Shown: positions 44,577-53,313, counted from the stretch's first letter. The stretch is DNA of 64,000 nucleotides from JAPPFW01 sp965231815 (GCA_965231815.1 OZ246890.1:2356001-2420000); one strand, 5' to 3'. Notes: generated from the sequence alone by a model not told the origin. Translations and numbers: made by a program.

Positions 44577-44690
44577 AACCCTGATTATTCAGGTTTCCCA
44601 CACCAAGGCATGTAACGCCGTTCCACCCGAGGATGGGAGAAACCCACAGTTCACCCGACAGGTAAATCTCTACACCGGAGCGGCATCCGT
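44577..44690 (-). repeat. Partial copy of the 204-bp element (right half)
   Basis: Starts AACCCTGATTATTCAGG, and matches the reverse complement of 6387 down to about 6280 (shared TTTCCCACAC, GCATGTAACGCC, GGGAGAAACCCA and TTCACC). Homology fades near 44690. It lies 15 bases after the alcohol dehydrogenase stop, so again next to a 3' end. The stretch from here to 44813 holds nothing else I recognise. Confidence 0.7.
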
Positions 44691-44813
44691 TCGAAGTGGT
44701 CAAGGCGTAGGTGGACAGCGGCTGGCCGAGGGGCTGTGTCCTGCGCTTAACTCCTCTGAACTGAAGGTCGAACGCGTCGTGAATCGAAGCTAGACACCCC
44801 AGGAGTGTAAATG

Positions 44814-46021
44814 TCAAGCTGCGGCTTGGTCGATTGTGGTTCGGTGTGCCCAGGCGGTGTGTTCGTTGTAGGGGGTTTGGTGTTTGAGGCAGCCGTGGAG
44901 GATGCCTACGAGTCGGTTGGCGAGGGTTCGTAGTGCTTGGTGGTGGAGGTTGCCGGCTGCTCGTTTTTGGTCGTAGAACGTTCGCGCTCCTGGACTGTTG
45001 TTTAGGGAACAGAACGCCCATTGGTCTAGGGCGTCGTAGAGGCGGCGGTTGCGGACGTGGCGGGCGACGACGGCGTGTTTGCGGCCTGATGCGACTGTGA
45101 TGGGCGACGTTGCTGCGTAGTTTCTGCGTGACTTGGCGCTGGTGTAGCGTTCGGGGTCGTCCCCGAACTCACCGAGCGCCCGGGCGCCGAGTACGGTACC
45201 GAGTCCTGGCTGGGAGTGGTAGATGCCGGCGTCCGGGTGCTGGCTAAAATGGGTTTCGAGGTCTGCGATTTGGCGGCTGGTTTCTGCAATGATTCCTACG
45301 AGTGAGCGAACGGTTGCCCCGTAGGCGTCCTCAACCGGTCCTGGTGCGGCTAGGTGGGCGCCTCGAAGGCCCTGCTGTATCCTCCGGGCCACCTTGTCGA
45401 GGTTGCGTTGCCGTCCGCCCCTTTTCAGCGCAGCCCGTATTTGGGGCAGCGTGAGGCGGGAACCTTGGCTGGGGGTGGTGCTTTGCCGAGTACGGCCAAG
45501 GCGTCGCGATGGGCCAGGTCCTCAAAGGTTTCCAGGAACGCCGGGTAGTACTCCCGAAGCGCGTTACGGACCTGGTTGGTGTGACGAACCCGGGCCCAGA
45601 TCAGGTTCTGATGTGTGCGGGCCATGATCTTGATGCCTTCCGCCCCGGGGCTGTCACCAGCCACCGGACGATGGTTGTGACGGTCTGTGCGTACCAGATC
45701 GGCTAACACCTTGGCGTCGGCACGGTCGGATTTGGCTCCGGCCAGGCTGTGTGGGTCCCGGTAGCGGGACACCGCCATAGGGTTGATCGCATACACCTGA
45801 TAGCCGGCCCCCACCAGGGCGCCGACCCACAGGCCACGATCGGTTTCGATACCGACCACCACCTCTCCCGGATCGGATACGTGATCCGAAACCATCTCAT
45901 GCAAACGGGCCACACCCGCAATGCCCTCGGGTAGACGAGCGTACCCCAGCCGGGATCCCTCCTCGTCCATCAAAAACACATCATGGTGGCCCTCAGACCA
46001 GTCGTTACCCACAAAAATCAT
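44814..46021 (-). pseudogene. IS110-family transposase, frameshifted
   Basis: The N-terminal piece (46021 to 45425) has the RuvC-like DEDD domain: FVGNDWSEGHHDVFL, VVGIETDRGLW and SDRADAKVLADLV. It runs out of frame near 45425-45470. In another frame the product continues as TLPQIRAALKRGGRQRNLD and then the 45392-44814 piece with the C-terminal transposase domain (YHSQPGLGTVLGARALGEFGDD, NYAATSPITVASGRK). A single frameshift thus separates the two domains. True start is the ATG at 46021. Inactive unless the shift is programmed or a sequence error. Confidence 0.85.
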
Positions 46022-46263
46022 CCCTTGCCTCCTTCTGCGCGGATCTGCTCTCGCTGAGCTGCGGAGGAACACCCCGGCGGCTACCTAATGGATCAGTGCT
46101 CTACGGCACGCCACCCCATGAGCGCTACAGGAGCTCCCGCTAACCAGCCGGGGTACGCTCTAGCTCTAGGAATCAGCGTTCCCGGAGGGTGGAGTACTCA
46201 CCGGCCGGCCAGCCCAACCACCACACCCTCCCAGACAAACCAGAAGAAGTGGTGGACCCCCAT
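46022..46263 (-). ncRNA. Candidate IS110 bridge-RNA region upstream of the transposase
   Basis: About 240 bases with no gene lie between the transposase start and the next element. In IS110-group elements (IS621 and relatives) the non-coding left end encodes the bridge RNA that pairs with donor and target DNA. Position, size and strand fit. I have not folded it or identified guide loops, so this is an assignment by location only. Confidence 0.4.
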
Positions 46264-46378
46264 TAGGAGGGTGCTGAGAAACCCCGTACAAAGGGGGTCA
46301 CCCGCTAACCCGCAACCCTCTGACCAGGCGCTTTGCCGACCACCGAACCCCGTAAGATTCGTTTTAAGGACCCTCCTA
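46264..46378 (+). repeat. 115-bp inverted-repeat element, copy D
   Basis: Begins TAGGAGGGTGCTGAGAAACC and ends GGACCCTCCTA, near-perfect inverted termini with TA at both edges. Hairpin AACCCC/GGGGGT with GTACAAA loop. The stop codon of the HigA gene (46376-46378) lies in its right end. Confidence 0.88.
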
Positions 46379-46675
46379 GACAGCTACCGGAGGCACGAAC
46401 CTCTCGACCTCTACCTGCATTCCGTTGTTGTGGCGAGCCTGCCAGAGGTCGTATGCCATCTGCATCCCCAACCAAGTTTCCGGGGTGGAACCGAACGCCT
46501 GCGCTAACCGGAAGGCCATATCGACCGATATAGGGGAACTTCCGTCGAGCACACCGGACAGAGCTTCCCGTCTCATTCCCAGTCCCGCGGCTGCCCGCGT
46601 AACGGTCAGACCTAAGGGCTCGAGGCACTCATACCTCAATATTTCCCCGGGATGTGGAGGGTCGTGTAGGGCCAT
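46376..46675 (-). CDS. higA: HigA-type antitoxin (helix-turn-helix)
   Basis: ATG at 46675 (MALHDPPHPGEILRYECLEP) gives 99 residues; the PHPGEIL start is the hallmark of the HigA family. LTVTRAAAGLGMRREALSGVLDG is the helix-turn-helix, read in two parts. It binds HigB and the promoter. Its TAG stop is provided by the end of the 115-bp element, so the last residues (after QVEVERFVPP) may be altered. It lies 146 bases after the end of the HigB gene on the same strand. Confidence 0.92.
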   Translation of the reverse strand: MALHDPPHPGEILRYECLEPLGLTVTRAAAGLGMRREALSGVLDGSSPISVDMAFRLAQAFGSTPETWLGMQMAYDLWQARHNNGMQVEVERFVPPVAV

Positions 46676-46821
46676 CAGATCACCTGCCTTGAAGAATAGT
46701 CGGTCGATAGGTTCGTGGCTTTCACGACCGTCAATAGAAGAGCCACGCGAATGGTGACGGATTCTTTCGGGAGTCAACGTTACATCTTGTACCACCGGTA
46801 GGAAGTATTACCGAAACAGGG

Positions 46822-47100
46822 CTAATGATAGTCTTCATAATCTACGTCAATGAAGCCGTCTGGGGTGAACCTGAAAGTCACCCGCCAGTTTCGCGAAACC
46901 TGAACCGCATGCCGACTACTTCGGTCGCCTATCAACTTGTGTAGTCTAAAGCCAGGTAGGTTCATCCCTTGAAGACTGGTACTACGGTCAAGCGCTGCAA
47001 GGATGCGCTTCAGCTTCTCGACATGATTCGGCGAAACGTACCTCGCCCGCCCGGTAGTGTAAAAGTCTTCCAATCCCTTATTCTTGAATGAAATTATCAT
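46822..47100 (-). CDS. higB: HigB-type toxin (RelE superfamily mRNA interferase)
   Basis: ATG at 47100 with AGGAG eight bases upstream gives 92 residues, the normal size. MIISFKNKGLEDFYTTG is the HigB start; LNLPGFRLHKLIGDRSSRHAVQVSRNWRVTFRF-type strands (read in parts) carry the Arg and His residues of the RelE fold, and VDYEDYH is the typical end. It would cut mRNA at the ribosome. Toxin first, antitoxin second is the usual higBA order. Confidence 0.92.
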   Translation of the reverse strand: MIISFKNKGLEDFYTTGRARYVSPNHVEKLKRILAALDRSTSLQGMNLPGFRLHKLIGDRSSRHAVQVSRNWRVTFRFTPDGFIDVDYEDYH

Positions 47101-47140
47101 GCTTGCTCCTAAGGTCTGATTGCTAAGTACTGGTGATTTA

Positions 47141-47155
47141 AATAAATAATTTATT
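47141..47155. promoter_or_regulatory. Candidate HigA operator and higBA promoter
   Basis: AATAAAT-A-ATTTATT is a perfect 7-1-7 inverted repeat 41 bases upstream of higB, in an AT-rich stretch unlike its surroundings. Just upstream on the minus strand CATAAT (47166-47161) and TTGTTT (47188-47183) could be -10 and -35 boxes 16 bases apart. HigA usually represses its own promoter. Prediction only. Confidence 0.5.
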
Positions 47156-47357
47156 GGATAATTATGAGATATATCTACCCCTAAACAACGATACAGTATC
47201 ATAATCACGGGCCTACTGTCAAGAGGGGACTGGATATCGGAGGCGTATCATCGATCTGGACGGTGGCCCTGTGCGGCTACTATCGACGATCCGGTCTTCG
47301 GAGACTCGGACCGGGGGTAGCATTCCGCTGAGCGACAAAATGACGGAGGAGCGTGCC

Positions 47358-48503
47358 TTGGTTGTGCCGATGACCGATCTGGCCCGGGAATACCGGTCCT
47401 TGAAGACCGAGATAGACGGGGCGGTAGAGCGAGTCTTGGCCAGCGGAATGTACGTGCTCGGTGATGAGTTGGAAGCGTTCGAGCACGCCTTCGCCGACTA
47501 CGTAGGCGCCAGATTCGCGGTGGGAGTGGGATCGGGCACCGCCGCACTCCATCTTGCCTTGCTGGCGCTGGGTGTGGGTCCGGAGGACGAGGTTGTAACG
47601 GTTCCCAACACCGACAACCCCACGGCTTCGGCGGTTGCCCACGCAGGCGCCAGATCCGTATTGTGCGATACCACCGCGGACACCTTCACGATGGATCCCG
47701 AGAGCCTGGAGGAGAAGATAACCCCCGGAACCAAGGTAATCATCCCCGTGCATCTCTTCGGGCACCCCGCCGACATGGATCCCATATGCGCGATCGCCGA
47801 ACGCCGGGGGGTCACCGTGCTGGAAGATGCGTGTCTAGCGGTGGGCGGAGAGTACAAAGGTCGGAGAACGGGAACCTTCGGTCCACTGGGCTGCTTCAGC
47901 GTGGCGCCGGGCAAGATTCTGGGCGGATACGGTGACGGGGGGATGGTCGTGACCAACGATCCCGAGCTGGCCCAACGCCTTCGGGTACTGCGTAACTATG
48001 GACACGCTCCCGGTATGAAGCTGTCCGGCGCCGATCTAACCGGCGGCGCGGGGATGAACGTACTGGAGGAAGGATACAACCAGCGACTAGACACGCTGCA
48101 GGCGGCGATCCTCAACGTCAAGCTTCGTACCCTCGAAGACAGGATCGCCGGCCGGCGACGGGCTGCCGCTCTGTACGGTGAGATCTTTGCCGGGACTCCG
48201 GTGACCCCCGTCTACGAAGCGCCGTGGGCCCGCCATGTGTACTTCGCTTACAACGTGATGGTGCGCGCCGAGCTACGTGACCGGGCTCGCGATCACTTGT
48301 CTTCGCGGGGAGTAGCCAGCCGCCTGTATTACAACCCGCCCCTACACCTGCATCCTGCCTTCCGCTGGATGGGGCTCGGTTCCGGGTCCCTGCCCGTAGC
48401 GGAGGAGACCGCATCACGGATGATCGGTCTGCCCTGTTTCCCTCAGATCACCGAATCCCAGGTGGAACAAGCCGCCTCCGCTCTCCTCGAGTTCTTCGGA
48501 TAG
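47358..48503 (+). CDS. DegT/DnrJ/EryC1/StrS-family PLP aminotransferase
   Basis: The TTG at 47358 is six bases after GGAGGAG and gives VVPMTDLAREYRSL, the family's usual start; ATG 47340 and 47370 are alternatives. About 381 residues. GSGTAALHLALLALGVGPEDEV, NTDNPTASA, LEDACLAVGGEYKGR and FSVAPGKILGGYGDGG (PLP Lys) are clear. It would add an amino group to a keto sugar or similar. No other sugar-nucleotide genes are nearby except the epimerase at 29131, so pathway is unknown. Confidence 0.87.
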   Translation: MVVPMTDLAREYRSLKTEIDGAVERVLASGMYVLGDELEAFEHAFADYVGARFAVGVGSGTAALHLALLALGVGPEDEVVTVPNTDNPTASAVAHAGARSVLCDTTADTFTMDPESLEEKITPGTKVIIPVHLFGHPADMDPICAIAERRGVTVLEDACLAVGGEYKGRRTGTFGPLGCFSVAPGKILGGYGDGGMVVTNDPELAQRLRVLRNYGHAPGMKLSGADLTGGAGMNVLEEGYNQRLDTLQAAILNVKLRTLEDRIAGRRRAAALYGEIFAGTPVTPVYEAPWARHVYFAYNVMVRAELRDRARDHLSSRGVASRLYYNPPLHLHPAFRWMGLGSGSLPVAEETASRMIGLPCFPQITESQVEQAASALLEFFG

Positions 48504-48609
48504 TGTCCCCGATCGGATGTTTCCGTTAGAAGAGGATTGGTGGGTGAGGGAGAGGACCGAGGTGAATTCAGCGCTTCTTCGGAGAGTATTCGTCGCCTTA
48601 CCAAACGAC

Positions 48610-48685
48610 TAACCCCGATTATTCATGGATGGAGGTTTGGAGGATGAGTGGAGTAGACCATATCCGCGCCCTGACCAGGCAAACG
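48610..48685 (+). repeat. Partial copy of the 204-bp element (left half)
   Basis: AACCCCGATTATTCATGGATGG and the following GAGGTTTGGAGGATGAGTGG match 6183-6255 nearly base for base; the match ends near CCCTGACCAGG. It sits just upstream of the first alpha/beta hydrolase, where it may carry part of the promoter region. Confidence 0.75.
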
Positions 48686-48707
48686 ACCCACCACTACGCT
48701 TGCACCC

Positions 48708-49547
48708 ATGGCTGAAATGTTTGTCACATCCGACGGAGTACGTATTGCCTACCACGAAGTAGGCGACGGTGACACATCTCTGATGTTCGTTCACGGAATC
48801 TATGGAAACCGGATGGGCTTCGGTTACCAGGAGGAGTTTTTTACTCCGGATCACCGATGCGTTGCGGTCGATCTTCGAGGCAACGGAGACAGCGACAAAC
48901 CGGACGAGGCCTATTCGATGGCCGGATACGCCGACGACGCGGCAGGCCTGATCCGGTACCTGGGTCTGGGAAGGACGGTTCTCGTCGGACACAGCATGGG
49001 TGGTCAGGTGGTCATATCCGTTGCCGCCCGCCATCCCGAATTGGTGGCGGCGGTGGCGAGTTTGGATTCGCCCAGCAACATTCCGGGCTGGCAGCGGCGT
49101 TTCCATGAACCCTTCGATCATCTGATGACCTTCGACGGTCCCTACCGGGAAGCGGTCCACAGGTTCCTACGAGGCGCCTACCTGCCCACCGATGATCCGT
49201 CCCACGTCGCAGGGCTGGAGGAGCGGCTGGCCGGGATTCCCGACCATGTGATCGTCAGGGCTTGGCAGGCCATGAGCGCCTACGATCCGACCGAGACCCT
49301 GCGGCGCGTGAAGTGTCCATACCTCTATATCGACTGCGGACAACCGGATCTGGATTTCGACCTGTTGCGCGAGTTGTGCCCGCAAGTGGTGGTAGGCAAG
49401 ATAGTGGGCGCCGGGCACAAAGCCTTACAGGATGTACCGGACCAGATCAACGCCATGCTTGACCGCTTCATCCGCCACGCCGACGGGATAGCCGCCGAGA
49501 TGGTCCGTACCGGCGGAGTGTTCCAATACAACTTTCCCGGTGCCTGA
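48708..49547 (+). CDS. Alpha/beta hydrolase 1 (tandem paralogue)
   Basis: 279 residues. MFVHGIYGNR oxyanion region, nucleophile elbow GHSMGGQ near residue 90, and catalytic His in GAGHKALQDVPD; the acid is probably in the DCGQPDLD segment. Strongly similar to the two proteins at 50418 and 51335, all exactly 279 residues and all ending GGVFQYNFP plus two residues. Likely an esterase, lactonase or C-C bond hydrolase; no lid domain is obvious. Confidence 0.87.
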   Translation: MAEMFVTSDGVRIAYHEVGDGDTSLMFVHGIYGNRMGFGYQEEFFTPDHRCVAVDLRGNGDSDKPDEAYSMAGYADDAAGLIRYLGLGRTVLVGHSMGGQVVISVAARHPELVAAVASLDSPSNIPGWQRRFHEPFDHLMTFDGPYREAVHRFLRGAYLPTDDPSHVAGLEERLAGIPDHVIVRAWQAMSAYDPTETLRRVKCPYLYIDCGQPDLDFDLLRELCPQVVVGKIVGAGHKALQDVPDQINAMLDRFIRHADGIAAEMVRTGGVFQYNFPGA

Positions 49548-49555
49548 GTGGGTTT

Positions 49556-49672
49556 CCAGGAGGGTCCTCAAAAACGAATCTTACGGAGTTTGATGGTCAG
49601 CAAACTGCCTGGTCAGAGAGTTGCGGGTTAGCGAGCGAACCCCTTTGTCCGGGTTTCTCAGTACGCTCCTAG
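49556..49672 (-). repeat. 115-bp inverted-repeat element, copy E
   Basis: Reverse orientation. Ends CCAGGAGGGTCCTC and CGCTCCTAG; the hairpin reads AACCCGG... ACAAAGGGGTT on the minus strand. It fills the gap between two convergent genes, hydrolase 1 (stop 49547) and the PIN toxin (stop 49687). Confidence 0.85.
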
Positions 49673-49686
49673 ATCGGACAGCCTCG

Positions 49687-50109
49687 TCAAGCAACCCCGT
49701 ATTCCCCTCCGATAAGACGTTCTATGGCTTGGCCGGTGATGGTTGCGATCAACTCGAAGTCTTTATCTACATGCAGCACGGTAAGCCCTGCCAACTCAGC
49801 GGTAGCCGCGATGAGTAGGTCCGGTATTGACGTAGCCCGATGATAACTGGTATCGGCCAGAGCCTGCTGGACCGTTACCGCACGATCTTCAATAGCCGGC
49901 GTGAGGTACTCGACCGGCATGGCGCTTAGCGGGGTCGTCGAACGGATCTGCCGGAGGTCAGCGGCGGACCGGACGGAGAATCCGGCCTCTAGCAAGGTCA
50001 CGGTAGATATTCGTACCAGCCCGCGTTCTATCCTGGATGACCACTCAAACGCTTGCCGACTGAGCGCCAAACGCACCAGAGCGGACTTGTCGATCAGCCA
50101 AGCCGTCAC
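49687..50109 (-). CDS. PIN-domain toxin (VapC-like)
   Basis: 140 residues. Asp7 in WLIDKSALVRL, Glu in STVTLLEAGFS near 41, Asp in SIPDLLIAATAE near 96 and VLHVDKDFELIA near 113 form the four-acid PIN site. It would be an RNase neutralised by the product of the gene upstream, whose stop overlaps its start by four bases. Together with that gene it interrupts the hydrolase paralogue array. Confidence 0.9.
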   Translation of the reverse strand: MTAWLIDKSALVRLALSRQAFEWSSRIERGLVRISTVTLLEAGFSVRSAADLRQIRSTTPLSAMPVEYLTPAIEDRAVTVQQALADTSYHRATSIPDLLIAATAELAGLTVLHVDKDFELIATITGQAIERLIGGEYGVA

Positions 50110-50327
50110 GACCAGGCTGAACTCATCACATCTGGATCCTTCAGGTCACAGCAGACAGCACCGATACGATGCAACACGTCCACGGTTACCTTGTTACGCG
50201 TTTGAAGAGCCTCTCGTTTCAGCAAACGCCGCATGTACTCCGTTCTTGAGAGACCGGCGCGCCGGGCATTGGCATCAAGAGCAGCGACGACATGGGCGGG
50301 AATGCCGCGGACCAGAATATCCGACAA
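50106..50327 (-). CDS. VapB/FitA-type ribbon-helix-helix antitoxin
   Basis: 73 residues: SDILVRGIPAHVVAALDANA is the N-terminal strand and helix of a ribbon-helix-helix DNA-binding fold, and GLSRTEYMRRLLKREA the second helix. It should bind the PIN toxin and its own promoter, where an inverted repeat is found at 50344-50361. Confidence 0.87.
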   Translation of the reverse strand: MSDILVRGIPAHVVAALDANARRAGLSRTEYMRRLLKREALQTRNKVTVDVLHRIGAVCCDLKDPDVMSSAWS

Positions 50328-50343
50328 GCGAACCTCCAGATCG

Positions 50344-50361
50344 ATAGTGATATCACACTAT
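50344..50361. promoter_or_regulatory. Candidate VapB operator
   Basis: ATAGTG-ATATCA-CACTAT is a 6-6-6 inverted repeat 17 bases upstream of the antitoxin start. On the minus strand its inner edge includes TATAGT, a possible -10 box, so repressor binding would block the promoter. No good -35 box was found. Confidence 0.45.
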
Positions 50362-50417
50362 ATCATCGTGGCTATCAAGGGGGCCGCTGCTGACCTCGGA
50401 TTCGCTATTATCGGGCC

Positions 50418-51257
50418 ATGAGAGAATGGTTCACTACTTCCGCCGGGATACGTATCGCCTACCATGAGGTGGGTGTCGGCGATCCGGCCATCGTCTGGAT
50501 TCATGGCGCGTATAGCAACCGGCAAGGCTTCGGTTTCCAGGAGGAGTACTTCTCTCCGAACCACCGGTGTGTAGCGGTTGATCTGCGCGGTCACGGCGAG
50601 AGCGACAAGCCCGACGAGATCTACACGATGGACCAGCATGGGCATGACGTGGCTGAGTTGGTCCGCCACCTGGGACTTGAGAAACCGATCTTGGTCGGCC
50701 AGAGCATGGGCGGGCAGGTGGTCATCGCTGCGGCCTCACACTATCCGGACCTGGTTGGCGCTATCGCTAGCTTAGATTCGCCCAGCAACATCCCCGGTTG
50801 GCATCAGCGCTTCCACGGTCCCTACGACCACCTGATGACGAAGGACGGGCCTTTCCGGGAGACTCTCATTGCTTTCCTCAGCGCCGCCTACCTGCCCACC
50901 GACGATCCTTCCAGGCTCGGGGGAATGGCGGAACGGTTGTCTCACGTTCCCGACCATGTGATCCTCAACAGCTGGCTGGGGAAGAAGGACTACGATCCGA
51001 CCGAGACTCTGCGAGCCGTGCAGTGCCCTTACCTGTATATCGACTGCGGCCAACCGGAGGTCGATCTTGATCTGTTGAGGGAGTTGTGTCCGCAGGTGGT
51101 GGTCGGCAAGACGGTGGGGGCGGGGCACAAAGCTTTACAGGATGTGCCGGATCAGATCAACGCCATGCTGAATCGCTTCATCCATCACGCGGATGGCATC
51201 GCGGCTGAGATGGTTCGAACCGGCGGGGTGTTCCAGTACAACTTCCCCGAGGTATAG
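50418..51257 (+). CDS. Alpha/beta hydrolase 2 (tandem paralogue)
   Basis: 279 residues, with IVWIHGAYSNR, nucleophile in GQSMGGQ and His in GAGHKALQD. Differs from copy 1 mainly in the region before the His. It is closer to copy 3 than to copy 1, judging by shared stretches such as FQEEYFSP and LRGHGESDKPDEIYTM. The next copy starts 77 bases downstream. Confidence 0.87.
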   Translation: MREWFTTSAGIRIAYHEVGVGDPAIVWIHGAYSNRQGFGFQEEYFSPNHRCVAVDLRGHGESDKPDEIYTMDQHGHDVAELVRHLGLEKPILVGQSMGGQVVIAAASHYPDLVGAIASLDSPSNIPGWHQRFHGPYDHLMTKDGPFRETLIAFLSAAYLPTDDPSRLGGMAERLSHVPDHVILNSWLGKKDYDPTETLRAVQCPYLYIDCGQPEVDLDLLRELCPQVVVGKTVGAGHKALQDVPDQINAMLNRFIHHADGIAAEMVRTGGVFQYNFPEV

Positions 51258-51334
51258 GCAACCGTGCGTAATTCGCGCGGACCGCGTTTCCCGTAGCTGC
51301 TCGGCAGAGAACCGGTACCAACTAGACTGGTCCC

Positions 51335-52174
51335 ATGACCGAGAACTTCACAACATCAGACGGCGTGCGGATCGCCTTTCACCAGTTAGGCACCGGCGAT
51401 CCGGCCATAATCTTTATTCACGGCGGCTTCGGGAACCGAACCGGATTCGGCTTCCAGGAGGAGTACTTTTCGCCTGATCACCGGTGTGTAGCGGTTGATC
51501 TGCGGGGGCACGGGGAGAGCGATAAGCCCGACGAGATATACACCATGGAGGGCCACGCCGATGATGTGGCTGCATTGATCCGTCACTTGGGTCTCGAGAA
51601 GCCGGTTCTGGTGGGCCAGAGCATGGGCGGGCAGGTGATCATCTCGACGGCTGCCCGTCATCCCGAGTTGGTGGGAGCTATCGCCAGCCTGGACTCTCCG
51701 AGCAACATTCCCGGATGGCATCAGCGCCACCATGGACCCTTCGACCATCTGATGGCCGCCGATCAAGACTTTAGGGAGACTCTGCGAATCTTCCTGATGG
51801 CCTCATACCTGCCCACTGACGACCCATCTCGAGTCGGAACCATCGCCGAGCGGCTGGCGGAAGTTCCCGACCATGTGATCCTCAACGGCTGGAAGGGGAT
51901 GATGTCCTTCGACGCCGGGCCGATCCTCTCCGCGGTCAAATGCCCCTACCTGTATATCGACTGCGGCCAACCTGACCTGGATCTTGATCTGTTGAGGGAG
52001 TTGTGTCCGCAGGTGGTGGTCGGCAAACCGGTGGGAGCGGGCCACAAAGCCTTGCAGGATGTACCGGATCAGATCAACGCCATGCTGAATCGCTTCATCC
52101 ATCACGCTGACGGTATAGCGGCCGAGATGGTGAGGACCGGCGGAGTCTTCCAGTACAACTTTCCCAAAGTGTGA
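51335..52174 (+). CDS. Alpha/beta hydrolase 3 (tandem paralogue)
   Basis: 279 residues; IIFIHGGFGNR, GQSMGGQ and GAGHKALQD are conserved. The last third is nearly identical at base level to copy 2, including the DLLRELCPQVVVGK block, which suggests recent duplication or gene conversion. A hairpin follows the stop codon. Confidence 0.87.
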   Translation: MTENFTTSDGVRIAFHQLGTGDPAIIFIHGGFGNRTGFGFQEEYFSPDHRCVAVDLRGHGESDKPDEIYTMEGHADDVAALIRHLGLEKPVLVGQSMGGQVIISTAARHPELVGAIASLDSPSNIPGWHQRHHGPFDHLMAADQDFRETLRIFLMASYLPTDDPSRVGTIAERLAEVPDHVILNGWKGMMSFDAGPILSAVKCPYLYIDCGQPDLDLDLLRELCPQVVVGKPVGAGHKALQDVPDQINAMLNRFIHHADGIAAEMVRTGGVFQYNFPKV

Positions 52175-52184
52175 TCGACAAACC

Positions 52185-52213
52185 CGGAGCACGGCGAGTT
52201 TGGCCGTGCTCCG
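52185..52213. terminator. Hairpin after hydrolase 3
   Basis: Perfect 11-bp stem CGGAGCACGGC / GCCGTGCTCCG with a seven-base loop, 11 bases after the stop. No T-run follows. Probably ends the hydrolase transcript. Confidence 0.65.
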
Positions 52214-52234
52214 TCCATGCGGCGTATAACAGTT

Positions 52235-52284
52235 CTAGAGGGAGCTGAGAAACCCCGTGCAAAGGGGTTCACCCGCTAACCCGC
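52235..52284 (+). repeat. 115-bp inverted-repeat element, copy F (left half only)
   Basis: CTAGAGGGAGCTGAGAAACC followed by the AACCCC/GGGGTT hairpin and CACCCGCTAACCCGC. Homology ends before the right terminus, and the SPFH stop at 52297 follows closely. Again between convergent genes. Confidence 0.75.
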
Positions 52285-52296
52285 CTATCTGTTTGC

Positions 52297-53313
52297 CTAC
52301 CCCTCCTCGTCCGGTTCTAACCCTGTGCCGATCGGGATCACCAATTCAGGTGCGGCGTCGCTTTCGAGCACCCAAACAGTGTTGTTGCTCTGGGAGAGGA
52401 ACTCGACCTTACGGTACTCGAGCAGCGTAGAGGTCAGGCTCTCGTTAACCAGCCGGTTGGCTTCGGCGATGCCTCGCGCCCGCTCGATCTCGGCGTTGGC
52501 TACTCCCTCCGCGGCGATCCGAGCCGTCTCGGCATCGATAGCCGCCTGGTCCCGCCGGAACTCCGCTTCCCGTGCTGCTTGCTCGGCAGCGGCCTTACGA
52601 TCAACGGCGGCCATGACCTCGGGAGATGCCGACATTTCCCGTATCTGTACATCTCTCACGATTACGAACGGCGACACCGCGTCTGCTATCGCTTGGGCCG
52701 AGCAGTCACCGATCTGTTCACGGCCTACGGTTCGAGCCTCCTCGAAGTTGAACCTGGCGAGGCAGACACGGATAGCGTCCCGGCTCACCGGTCTCAACAG
52801 CACGGAGCGAACCTGTTCGATGGTACGGTATTCACGGTAGGTGTTGATCGGTGCGGTCCCCTCCAGGTTCAGACTCCATAACACCGAAGCGTCCACATTC
52901 ACGTCCAGGTTATCGGTAGTCTGGGCGACAACCGCGTCCGGTCCCCCTCGCTCGCCCTCGTTCACCGTGTTGCTGTAGGTGGACTCCTGTTGCAAGCCGG
53001 GTAGCTCGACCACCCCGGCCAGCGGATTCTTGATGTTCAATCCTTCACCGAACACCCTGGTGGGTCTACCGAACAGCACCTCCACCCCGGCATGGTTCGC
53101 CGGAACGATGGCGACCAAAGACGCTATTGCCAGACCGACCGCGGCCGTGGCGGCCACCGCAGCGGCGATACCGAAAAAGGCGGCGTTACCCGCCAACGCT
53201 TGTTTCCGGTAGGGATCGGTCTGCTTCTTGGCTCGGCCACCGGTCCTGAGCCAGGCAATGAGCAACACAACCGCGACGAGTGCCAGTACGACCGCGAGGA
53301 TTGCTATGAACAT
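52297..53313 (-). CDS. SPFH/prohibitin-family membrane protein
   Basis: 338 residues. Two hydrophobic segments (about 3-21 and 44-70) precede the band-7 domain: PANHAGVEVLFGRPTRVFGEG, QTTDNLDVNVDASVLW, and VIVRDVQIREMSASPEVMAAVDRK read in parts. A long Ala/Glu/Arg coiled coil from about 235 to 300 follows. Such proteins assemble membrane microdomains and often modulate proteases. Not linked to neighbours in operon. Stop lies 12 bases from the repeat remnant. Confidence 0.85.
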   Translation of the reverse strand: MFIAILAVVLALVAVVLLIAWLRTGGRAKKQTDPYRKQALAGNAAFFGIAAAVAATAAVGLAIASLVAIVPANHAGVEVLFGRPTRVFGEGLNIKNPLAGVVELPGLQQESTYSNTVNEGERGGPDAVVAQTTDNLDVNVDASVLWSLNLEGTAPINTYREYRTIEQVRSVLLRPVSRDAIRVCLARFNFEEARTVGREQIGDCSAQAIADAVSPFVIVRDVQIREMSASPEVMAAVDRKAAAEQAAREAEFRRDQAAIDAETARIAAEGVANAEIERARGIAEANRLVNESLTSTLLEYRKVEFLSQSNNTVWVLESDAAPELVIPIGTGLEPDEEG

